Source: an uncultured bacterium
Lineage (GTDB): Bacteria > Actinomycetota > Coriobacteriia > Coriobacteriales > Coriobacteriaceae
Assembly: GCA_905215725.1 (NCBI GenBank)
Contig: CAJMRD010000033.1
Coordinates: 1 to 22,421 of the forward strand
Direction of reading: 5' to 3'
Length of the DNA stretch: 22,421 nucleotides
Shown here: positions 1-6,534 of the stretch, piece after piece
Layout of the letters: each line of letters opens with the position of its first letter
How positions within the stretch are numbered: the first letter of the stretch is position 1
Made by a program: the position numbers and the translations under genes
Notes under the pieces: generated by a model
Database searches by the model: none
What the model was told of the DNA's origin: nothing
What the model saw: only the letters and a program-made list of their open reading frames with translations

Positions 1-87
1 GTCACGAGCGGGGGCTCCTATCTTTTTAGTGCCCTCGGATTGGGTCATAGTGTCTGACTTCGCCAAAACATCGGCGTCGCCGTTGTT

Positions 88-135
88 GGCACTTGGGGAC
101 GTTCCTTTTGTGCCGGCACCTGGGGACACTCCTTA
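88..135. repeat. Two tandem GGGGAC-type intergenic repeat units
   Basis: Two units of the form GGCACYTGGGGAC-nn-TCCTT lie 27 bases apart at 88-107 and 115-135. The same core recurs at 3382-3400, and as a single unit at 20086-20105, so this is a dispersed intergenic repeat of the genome. The rest of 1-187 shows no gene; it also holds a weak hairpin at 143-181 (AGATTG..GCAAG / CTTGC..CAATCT). No function is assigned. Confidence 0.6.
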
Positions 136-187
136 TGTCAAGAGATTGGTGCAAGAGGGGTAGATTGCCTTGCATCAATCTAATAAG

Positions 188-249
188 TTGCGGTGAGATA
201 GTTCTTGAATTGGCTTTTTGAGGGCTAAACAGGAACTATCTCACCGCAA
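188..249 (+). repeat. TTGCGGTG palindromic repeat, copy 1 (GGAAC subtype)
   Basis: The outer arms are a perfect 17-bp inverted repeat, TTGCGGTGAGATAGTTC at 188-204 and its complement at 233-249. A weaker inner pair (TTGGC / GGCTAA) lies between them. The element starts 28 bases past the stop codon of the minus-strand coiled-coil gene. Core and arms match the copies at 6467, 10030 and 13302. In RNA it would fold into a long hairpin, so it may stabilise or terminate the transcript of that gene; this role is inferred. Confidence 0.8.
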
Positions 250-277
250 TTGCGTTGAGCGTTTTTTGGCGGCTGGT

Positions 278-2041
278 TTACTTACTTGCGAACAACCAGA
301 TCAGGATGATCACCAGGATTGCGGCGACGATGCAGACGATGGCGCCGGTGAATTTGATGCGTGAGTCGCGGGTGCGCTCTCGTACGTCGTCTTCGGCGGC
401 CTCGAGCTGGTCGACTTCTTGCTCGGTCTCGGCGTGTTCGGCTTTGTCTCGGGCCAAGGATCCTGCAAGCGACTCAGTGATTTCTGGGTGGTCGTGCACC
501 TCGGTCGCCTGTTCGATGATCGACTGTGCATGTGCGGCATCTGCTTGGGCGTTGGCGATGGTCTGCTCCTGCTCGCGGCGTGCCTTGTCCTCCGCGGCGA
601 TCTTCTCGCGCAGTTCGCGCTGGCGCGTTGCAGCGGCGGTTTTTGCGGTCTGCAGCTCGTCGCGCGCGGCATCGGCTTCGGTCGTCACGGCTTGGTGCGC
701 GCGTTTTGCGTCGGCGATAGGGGCTTGAGCCTGCTCGACGGCCTGCTCGGCTGCGGCAAGCGAGTGCTCAAGGTCGGCGGTGATGCGCGGGACATCTTCT
801 TCGGCTTTACGCAGGGCATCTGCCGTGTCGGAAATCTGCATCGAGAGCTCGCTGGTGCGCACCGTATAGTTGGCGGGATTTGCCGAGGGATTGCGTTGCA
901 GCTCGGCATACTCATGACGCAGCGTCTCGAGCTGGGCGCGCGTGGCGTCGACGGTTTGTTGTGCGGCGGCAATGCCGGCGTCTCGCTCTGCCTTCACCTT
1001 GTCGCGGATGCGCTTGGAATCCTCAAGACGTCGAACGAGGCGGTTGCCGGTCTCGCGTGAGCTCGCCTCGCGGGCCTCCACGGCGTCGAGCGCGGTCTTC
1101 AGACGGAGCTCAGTCGCGTCATCCTCTGTCTTCATTTGTTCGAGCTGACCCTTGAGCTCTGTCGCTTTGGAGGCGTGGGCATCACGATCAATCTCGGCGG
1201 CCGCAGCGGTCTTTTGCGCTGTGGCGATCGCCTGGCGCTGGTCGGCGACGATCTGGTCGTAGCGGCCTGCGATATCCTGGCGCGTCTCGAGTTCCTCGGC
1301 CTGATCGGCAATGCGCTGCTCAAGTTCGGCCAAGTGGGCACGGGCATCGGCAAGTGCCTTTTTCGCGGCGTTCATCTCGCGCATGGCCGAGGCGCCCTGG
1401 GCGATAAAGGTGCCCACGGCGTTCGCGGTGTTCGAGACAGCGGTCCCCAGATCGCGGTTCGCGGCAGGGGAGTGCGGGGCGGTCGGGCGAGCGGTGTCGG
1501 CAGCGTCCGCATCGGTAGCCTGCGGCGCGGCGATATTGCCGGTGCCGCCCTCGACCACAGAAAAGCCTGCTGCGTGCGGGTCGACCGCATCAGCGCCAAT
1601 CGTGGGATGCTCGAGCTGCAGAAACGAGGGCATGGCGCTGCCCTGGTCGGCAACCGGAGTCTCGCCGGGTACGAAGGTCGAGGCTGCCTCGGCGGCCTCC
1701 TCTTCCTCGGCGTCAACGTCAGCGTCGGCCACGGCGTCTTTCATCGCTTTGACGGCATCCATCATGGAGTCCATGACGGCGTCGAGCTCTTCTTCCGAAG
1801 AAACCTCGATAGGGCCCGCAGCTTGCGAAGCGGCATCCTGTACGGGGTCGTCGTCCTGAGCGGGCGCATCGTCGTTTTGCTCGCCGGCATCTTCGGCGCC
1901 GGGGGTTTCCGCCGTAGCGCTTTCGTCCAAGATGGGGTCGTCGAGGTCAATATCATCGCAGGTCACAGCGTCGGCATCTGCAGTGACGTCTGCGGAATCA
2001 TCAATATGCTGTTGAGTCTGGGGGTCCAGCTCGTCTGTCAT
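278..2041 (-). CDS. Tail-anchored acidic coiled-coil protein, function unknown
   Basis: I do not recognise a named family. The preferred start is the ATG at 2041 (MTDELDPQ), because GAGGAG sits 9 bases upstream; an ATG two codons earlier (2047) is only 3 bases from that site, and the longer reading to 2164 has no ribosome site. The 587-residue product has three parts. Residues 1 to about 200 are low-complexity and rich in Asp, Glu and Ala, probably disordered. Residues about 220-555 are heptad-like and rich in Ala, Glu, Gln, Arg and Lys, a long coiled coil. Residues about 564-584 are one hydrophobic helix ending in LFASK. With no signal peptide, this predicts a tail-anchored protein with the coiled coil in the cytoplasm. 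It might be a scaffold or envelope-linked structural protein, but that is speculation. It is transcribed divergently from the SDR gene. Confidence 0.75.
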   Translation of the reverse strand: MTDELDPQTQQHIDDSADVTADADAVTCDDIDLDDPILDESATAETPGAEDAGEQNDDAPAQDDDPVQDAASQAAGPIEVSSEEELDAVMDSMMDAVKAMKDAVADADVDAEEEEAAEAASTFVPGETPVADQGSAMPSFLQLEHPTIGADAVDPHAAGFSVVEGGTGNIAAPQATDADAADTARPTAPHSPAANRDLGTAVSNTANAVGTFIAQGASAMREMNAAKKALADARAHLAELEQRIADQAEELETRQDIAGRYDQIVADQRQAIATAQKTAAAAEIDRDAHASKATELKGQLEQMKTEDDATELRLKTALDAVEAREASSRETGNRLVRRLEDSKRIRDKVKAERDAGIAAAQQTVDATRAQLETLRHEYAELQRNPSANPANYTVRTSELSMQISDTADALRKAEEDVPRITADLEHSLAAAEQAVEQAQAPIADAKRAHQAVTTEADAARDELQTAKTAAATRQRELREKIAAEDKARREQEQTIANAQADAAHAQSIIEQATEVHDHPEITESLAGSLARDKAEHAETEQEVDQLEAAEDDVRERTRDSRIKFTGAIVCIVAAILVIILIWLFASK

Positions 2042-2298
2042 AGGCATGTGCTCCTCATCGTTGTTTGTCACCCTATGATAAAGTCTCGCGCCGACATCCC
2101 GCGCACTGCAGCAAAGTTTCAAAACGTGTTCGATGGCTCGCGTCGATAGCAAAAACTCGGCCACTTTATCCAGTTTGTACTTGACATTCCCTTCGCCGAA
2201 AGACGTTGCGCCGTTCGCCTGCCATGGGCTTTATTTTTCACTTGAACCCGCTAAAGTTGCATTTCAGCTTTTGGCGCGTGAAGTTGGATGCGCGCAGT

Positions 2299-2316
2299 CG
2301 ACGGGCAGGCCCGTCG
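2299..2316. promoter_or_regulatory. Palindrome just upstream of the SDR ribosome site
   Basis: CGACGGGC-AG-GCCCGTCG is an 8-bp perfect inverted repeat with a 2-base centre. It lies about 7 bases before the GAAAGGA ribosome site of the dehydrogenase, so it could be an operator or a leader hairpin. A TTGACA hexamer at 2181-2186 lacks a good -10 partner, so I do not call a promoter in 2042-2335. Confidence 0.3.
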
Positions 2317-2335
2317 CGATTTGAAAGGACTTTAT

Positions 2336-3136
2336 ATGGGACTTTTCACTGGTAAGACCGTGATCGTTACCGGCGGCGGCAAGGCCACGCTTAAGGACGG
2401 CTCCGCTGGCTCCATCGGCTACGGCATCGATATCGCATTTGCCAAGGAGGGCGCGAACCTTGTCATCACTGGCCGCAACGTCGCCAAGCTCGAGGCCGCC
2501 AAGGAGTCTCTCGAGGCCGAGTACGGTGTCAAGGTTCTGCCTGTTCAGGCCGATGTCTCGGCTGGTCAGGACAACGAGGCCGTCGTCCAGAACGTCATCG
2601 ACAAGGCTATTGAGGAGTTCGGCCGCATCGACGCCGTCGTCAACAATGCTCAGGCCAGCGCCTCGGGCGTGACCATTGCCGATCACACCATGGACCAGTT
2701 CAACCTCGCCATTTACTCCGGTCTGTATGCCACCTACCTGTACATGCAGAAGGCCTACCCGCACCTGAAGGAGACCAAGGGCTCCGTGGTCAACTTTGCT
2801 TCGGGCGCCGGCCTGTTTGGCAACTATGGCCAGTGCAGCTACGCCGCTGCCAAGGAGGGCATCCGCGGTCTGACCCGCGTCGCTGCCAACGAGTGGGGCA
2901 AGGACGGCATCAACGTCAATATCGTTTGCCCGCTTGCTTGGACCGCCGCGCTCGAGAACTTCCAGGATGCCTATCCCGAGGCGTTCAAGGCCAACGTCCA
3001 CATGCCGCCGGCGGGTCACTACGGCGACGTCGAGAAGGAAATCGGCCGCGTTGTCGTTCAGCTCTGCGGTCCCGACTTTAAGTATATGAACGGCGAGACC
3101 GTCACCCTCGAGGGTGGCATGGGCCAGCGTCCGTAG
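2336..3136 (+). CDS. Short-chain dehydrogenase, bile acid 12-alpha-hydroxysteroid dehydrogenase-like
   Basis: This is a 266-residue classical SDR, an NAD(P)-dependent cytoplasmic oxidoreductase. The ATG at 2336 (MGLFTGK) is chosen because AAAGGA lies about 6 bases upstream; a longer reading from 2288 has no ribosome site. The glycine-rich nucleotide loop spans residues 12-30 (TGGG...GSIGYG) and is longer than usual. TGRN at 45-48 puts an Arg after the second strand, which favours NADP(H). The motif NNAQAS is at 103-108. The catalytic residues are Ser156, Tyr169 and Lys173 (YAAAK). From memory, the stretches NNAQASASG, NFASGAGLFGN, QCSYAAAKEGIRGL and the ending EGGMGQRP closely match the 12-alpha-HSDH of Clostridium scindens, so oxidation or reduction of the bile acid C12 hydroxyl is the best guess. 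A generic 3-oxoacyl-reductase-like SDR is the alternative. The gene stands alone, followed by two hairpins. Confidence 0.85.
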   Translation: MGLFTGKTVIVTGGGKATLKDGSAGSIGYGIDIAFAKEGANLVITGRNVAKLEAAKESLEAEYGVKVLPVQADVSAGQDNEAVVQNVIDKAIEEFGRIDAVVNNAQASASGVTIADHTMDQFNLAIYSGLYATYLYMQKAYPHLKETKGSVVNFASGAGLFGNYGQCSYAAAKEGIRGLTRVAANEWGKDGINVNIVCPLAWTAALENFQDAYPEAFKANVHMPPAGHYGDVEKEIGRVVVQLCGPDFKYMNGETVTLEGGMGQRP

Positions 3137-3138
3137 GA

Positions 3139-3166
3139 GTTACGGCGTTTTACCAAACGCCGTAAC
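3139..3166 (+). terminator. Hairpin directly after the SDR stop codon
   Basis: GTTACGGCGTTT-TACC-AAACGCCGTAAC is a perfect 12-bp stem with a 4-base loop that begins 2 bases after the stop codon. No T-run follows, so it is more likely an mRNA 3'-end stabiliser or a pause hairpin than the main terminator. Confidence 0.45.
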
Positions 3167-3208
3167 GGGCCGACGCTGCGCGGTCACCAAAGCGACAACT
3201 TGTCATTC

Positions 3209-3250
3209 AAAGAGGGCGGCATGACCAGAAGGTCTATGCCGCCCTCTTTT
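3209..3250 (+). terminator. Rho-independent terminator of the SDR gene
   Basis: The stem pairs AAAGAGGGCGGCAT..ACC with GGT..ATGCCGCCCTCTTT across an AGAA loop and ends in TTTT. The stem is long and GC-rich. It sits 70 bases after the SDR stop codon. Confidence 0.8.
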
Positions 3251-3334
3251 CATGCCAATTTGTTCGCTCTGGCGACCGCTCGCTGACGTCGCCAGAGCAT
3301 CGGCGTTGCCTTGGCTGTTGGAGATGATCTCGTA

Positions 3335-3489
3335 GTCGTTGGGGACGTTCTTAAATGACTAGTCATAAGGGACACTCTTGCCGGCACTTGGGGACAGTTC
3401 CTAAGTGCCGGCAGATTGGGACATTCCTTTGCAAGATGGCGCTGAAGACTGTCCCCAACGACCAGTCGTTTAAGAACGTCCCCAACGAC
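3335..3489. repeat. Nested GGGGAC inverted-repeat cluster
   Basis: The outer arms at 3335-3360 and 3464-3489 are inverted copies matching at 25 of 26 bases (GTCGTTGGGGACGTTCTT...). Inside lies a second palindrome at 3379-3413 with perfect 11-bp arms (TGCCGGCACTT / AAGTGCCGGCA) around GGGGACAGTTCC. Further GGGAC and GTCCCC cores occur at about 3370, 3419 and 3451. This fills most of the 460-base gap between the SDR gene and tgt; I see no coding capacity. The unit matches those at 88-135 and 20086-20105. It resembles REP-type repeats mobilised by small tyrosine transposases, but no such gene is in the window. Confidence 0.75.
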
Positions 3490-3554
3490 CGGCTCGGGAA
3501 CCTGATCCTAATGCACTAGTTTCTGTCGAGTCGGTGCTCTTTGCGGGTTGCCCG

Positions 3555-3560
3555 TATAAT
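3555..3560 (+). promoter_or_regulatory. -10 box of the tgt promoter
   Basis: A perfect TATAAT lies 38 bases before the tgt start codon. The region 16-18 bases upstream (TCGGTGC) is a poor -35 element, so the promoter is called on its -10 alone. Confidence 0.55.
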
Positions 3561-3597
3561 GGTTTGCGTATGAACCGCAACCAAGGAGTTCCAGTTT

Positions 3598-4737
<1,140 letters not shown>

Positions 4738-4906
4738 GGGCGGCGCGGGCGCTTGCAGGCACTCGCGCGATGTCGAGACCGCGTGCCAATCGACCGCGCG
4801 CAGTCGTCGCCGGGCATCGCATTCGCCGGCGTCGGTTGCGCGACCGCTAACCGATAGCTTGCAAGCACTTGATACATCGTGGGTACCATACCGAATAGTT
4901 GATGTT

Positions 4907-4954
4907 CGGGCGGGTGTTTGGCGTATGGCGTCGACCCCGCCCGTTTTTCTTTTT
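4907..4954 (+). terminator. Terminator-like hairpin in the LOG gene leader
   Basis: CGGGCGGG (4907-4914) pairs with CCCGCCCG (4936-4943) and is followed by TTTTTCTTTTT. It is a textbook intrinsic terminator shape. It lies 170 bases after the tgt stop but only 6 bases before the AGGAG ribosome site of the next gene. It either ends tgt transcription, with a promoter hidden close by, or acts as an attenuator in the next gene's leader. Confidence 0.7.
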
Positions 4955-4970
4955 CTCGATAGGAGCACCC

Positions 4971-5729
4971 ATGATTAAGAACGAGAATGTCGAGGGCGAG
5001 CCTGCCTACGACGAGACGTACCGCCGCGGCCCCGTGGTCATGCGCGGCCCGATGATTCCTAAGGACAATACGTACGCTAACCTGCTGGCGCCCGAGGAGT
5101 CGACCGACTGGTTGCATGCCGATCCGTGGCGCGTACTGCGCATCCAGGCCGAGTTTGTCGACGGCTTTGGCGCGCTTGCCGAGCTCGGACCTGCGGTGAC
5201 CATCTTCGGTAGCGCCCGCACGCCCAAGACCGATACGCTCTACAAGGCGGCGCGCACCGTCGGGCGTAAGATTGCCCAGCGCGGCGTGGCGGTTATCACC
5301 GGTGGCGGCCCCGGCATCATGGAAGCGGCCAACAGGGGAGCGGCGAGTGTCAACGGCAAGTCAGTTGGCCTGGGCATTGAATTGCCGCACGAGCATGGGC
5401 TCAATAAATACGTGAACCTCGGCATGGACTTCCGTTACTTCTTTGTGCGCAAGACCATGTTCGTCAAATACAGCTCGGGAGCCATCGTGTTTCCCGGAGG
5501 TTTTGGTACGCTCGACGAGATGTTCGAGGTGCTCACGCTGGTGCAAACGCACAAGGTCAAGCGCATGCCGCTCGTGCTGGTGGGCAGCGAGTACTGGCAG
5601 GGCCTATTCGACTGGCTCAACGGCCCGGTGATGGACGCCGGTATGATCAGTCCGCTCGATCCCGAGCTCGTGCACATCACCGACGACCTCAACGAAGCCG
5701 TCGACATTGCCCTGAGCGGGTTGATGTAG
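4971..5729 (+). CDS. LOG-family nucleoside-5'-monophosphate phosphoribohydrolase
   Basis: The 252-residue product belongs to the TIGR00730/LOG Rossmann-fold family, which hydrolyses the N-glycosidic bond of nucleotides such as AMP or cytokinin ribotides, releasing base and ribose 5-phosphate. The phosphate-binding motif GGGPGIMEAANRGA is at 111-124. RK at 160-161 and PGGFGTLDE at 175-183 give the catalytic Arg and Glu183. An N-terminal extension of about 70 residues precedes the Rossmann core. The start is ATG 4971, with AGGAG 5 bases upstream; a reading from 4899 would translate the leader hairpin and its T-run (PRPFFFF) and is rejected. Bacterial members probably work in nucleotide salvage; the true substrate cannot be told from sequence. 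Confidence 0.88.
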   Translation: MIKNENVEGEPAYDETYRRGPVVMRGPMIPKDNTYANLLAPEESTDWLHADPWRVLRIQAEFVDGFGALAELGPAVTIFGSARTPKTDTLYKAARTVGRKIAQRGVAVITGGGPGIMEAANRGAASVNGKSVGLGIELPHEHGLNKYVNLGMDFRYFFVRKTMFVKYSSGAIVFPGGFGTLDEMFEVLTLVQTHKVKRMPLVLVGSEYWQGLFDWLNGPVMDAGMISPLDPELVHITDDLNEAVDIALSGLM

Positions 5730-5762
5730 GGCGAGCGTGCCTGTTGTTGTAGTAATGAGAAC

Positions 5763-5817
5763 GGCAGATTGATGTTATTTAACATCAGCCTGCCATCTAA
5801 ACTGGGTATACTGATGT
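5763..5817 (+). promoter_or_regulatory. Promoter and putative autoregulatory operator of the toxin-antitoxin pair
   Basis: An inverted repeat (GGCAG-ATT-GATGTT-ATTT-AACATC-AGC-CTGCC, 5763-5794) is followed by a near-consensus -10 box TATACT (5807-5812). A third GATGT half-site follows at 5813-5817. The palindrome covers the -35 area, the usual place for RelB/DinJ-type antitoxins to bind and repress their own operon. The symmetry and -10 are seen; the operator role is inferred. It could also help terminate the upstream LOG transcript. Confidence 0.55.
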
Positions 5818-5842
5818 AAAAGATGAGGCGAGGAGGTCGCGT

Positions 5843-6142
5843 ATGTCTACTGCAACGGTTAAGCCCACGACGGTTCGCATCGAAGAGGGGCTCAAGGAAC
5901 AGGCGACTGAGTTCTTGGACTCAGTTGGCTTGAGTCTCAATTCGTATCTCAACCTTGCTGTTCGGCAGCTGGTAAATCAGCGAAAGATTCCTTTTGAGAT
6001 TGTAGGAAGGGCGGAGGTGCCCAACGAGGCGACGAGGCGTGCCATGGTAATCGCCGAGGCTCATGAGTTGGGGATTTTGCCGGACGATAGCCCGTCATTC
6101 AACGACGCTGATGAGCTTATGTCATTTCTTGATGAGGAATAG
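5843..6142 (+). CDS. RelB/DinJ-family antitoxin
   Basis: The 99-residue product starts at ATG 5843, with GAGGAGG about 7 bases upstream. Residues 8-45 (TTVRIEEGLKEQATEFL, then LSLNSYLNLAVRQLV) form the ribbon-helix-helix DNA-binding and dimerisation unit typical of RelB/DinJ antitoxins. The acidic C-terminus (DDSPSFNDADELMSFLDEE) is the expected toxin-wrapping part. The toxin gene follows after 2 bases, so the two are translationally coupled. The protein should neutralise the toxin and repress the operon through the palindrome upstream. Base composition is less GC-rich than in the housekeeping neighbours, which suggests acquired DNA. Confidence 0.9.
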   Translation: MSTATVKPTTVRIEEGLKEQATEFLDSVGLSLNSYLNLAVRQLVNQRKIPFEIVGRAEVPNEATRRAMVIAEAHELGILPDDSPSFNDADELMSFLDEE

Positions 6143-6144
6143 CG

Positions 6145-6453
6145 ATGTTCGAGATCAAAGTCGAGGCTCAATTTAAGGCGGACTACAAACGAACGATGCG
6201 CATGCATCCGCAGCTAAAGAGTGAGTTTAAAGCGGCGGTTGCAGAGCTTGTGGCTCATGGGTCGCTTCCGGCGGAGTACGGCGCCCACGAGCTCTCAAAC
6301 CCGGGCGGCAATTACAACGGCCACATCGATTTCCACCTATCCGATGGCTTGGTCGATGTGGTCGTTCTGTACTTGCCGCATAAGACTAATCCTGTGATCC
6401 GACTGGTCAGAATGGGCTCGCATCAAGAACTGTTCCAGGGCCCACTGAGCTAG
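6145..6453 (+). CDS. YafQ-type mRNA interferase toxin (RelE/ParE superfamily)
   Basis: The 102-residue toxin follows the antitoxin stop by 2 bases. Members of this family enter the ribosome and cut mRNA within codons. Family features visible are the basic N-terminal helix (FKADYKRTMRMHP), AHEL with His48, NGHIDFHLSDGLVDVVVLY with His60, Asp62 and His64, and the C-terminal GSHQELF with His93 and Phe97. His93 and Phe97 correspond to the catalytic pair near the end of E. coli YafQ. Length and residues are complete, so the toxin looks active. A palindromic repeat (6467-6534) begins 13 bases after its stop. Confidence 0.9.
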   Translation: MFEIKVEAQFKADYKRTMRMHPQLKSEFKAAVAELVAHGSLPAEYGAHELSNPGGNYNGHIDFHLSDGLVDVVVLYLPHKTNPVIRLVRMGSHQELFQGPLS

Positions 6454-6466
6454 CCACTCGCTTTTA

Positions 6467-6534
6467 ACTTGCGGTGAAATTGGGGCTGATTGGCGGCTGA
6501 TACGCCAAAAAACAGTCCCTATTCCACCGCAAGT
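6467..6534 (+). repeat. TTGCGGTG palindromic repeat, copy 2 (GGGACTGTTTT subtype)
   Basis: The outer arms are ACTTGCGGTG (6467-6476) and CACCGCAAGT (6525-6534), continuing with mismatches into GAAATTGGGG / GTCCCTATTC. An inner stem pairs TTGGCG with CGCCAA. It lies between the convergent toxin and primase-helicase genes and overlaps the last five codons of the helicase gene (6519-6533), including its stop. It is the same subtype as copy 3. Confidence 0.8.

Noticed and set aside
1136..2149. 337-codon plus-strand frame opposite the coiled-coil gene
   Set aside because: No ribosome site or domain; the minus-strand frame is longer, has a good ribosome site and a coherent architecture.
2181..2186. 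TTGACA as the SDR promoter -35
   Set aside because: The hexamer 17 bases on (CGTTGC) is not a credible -10, and no extended -10 is present.
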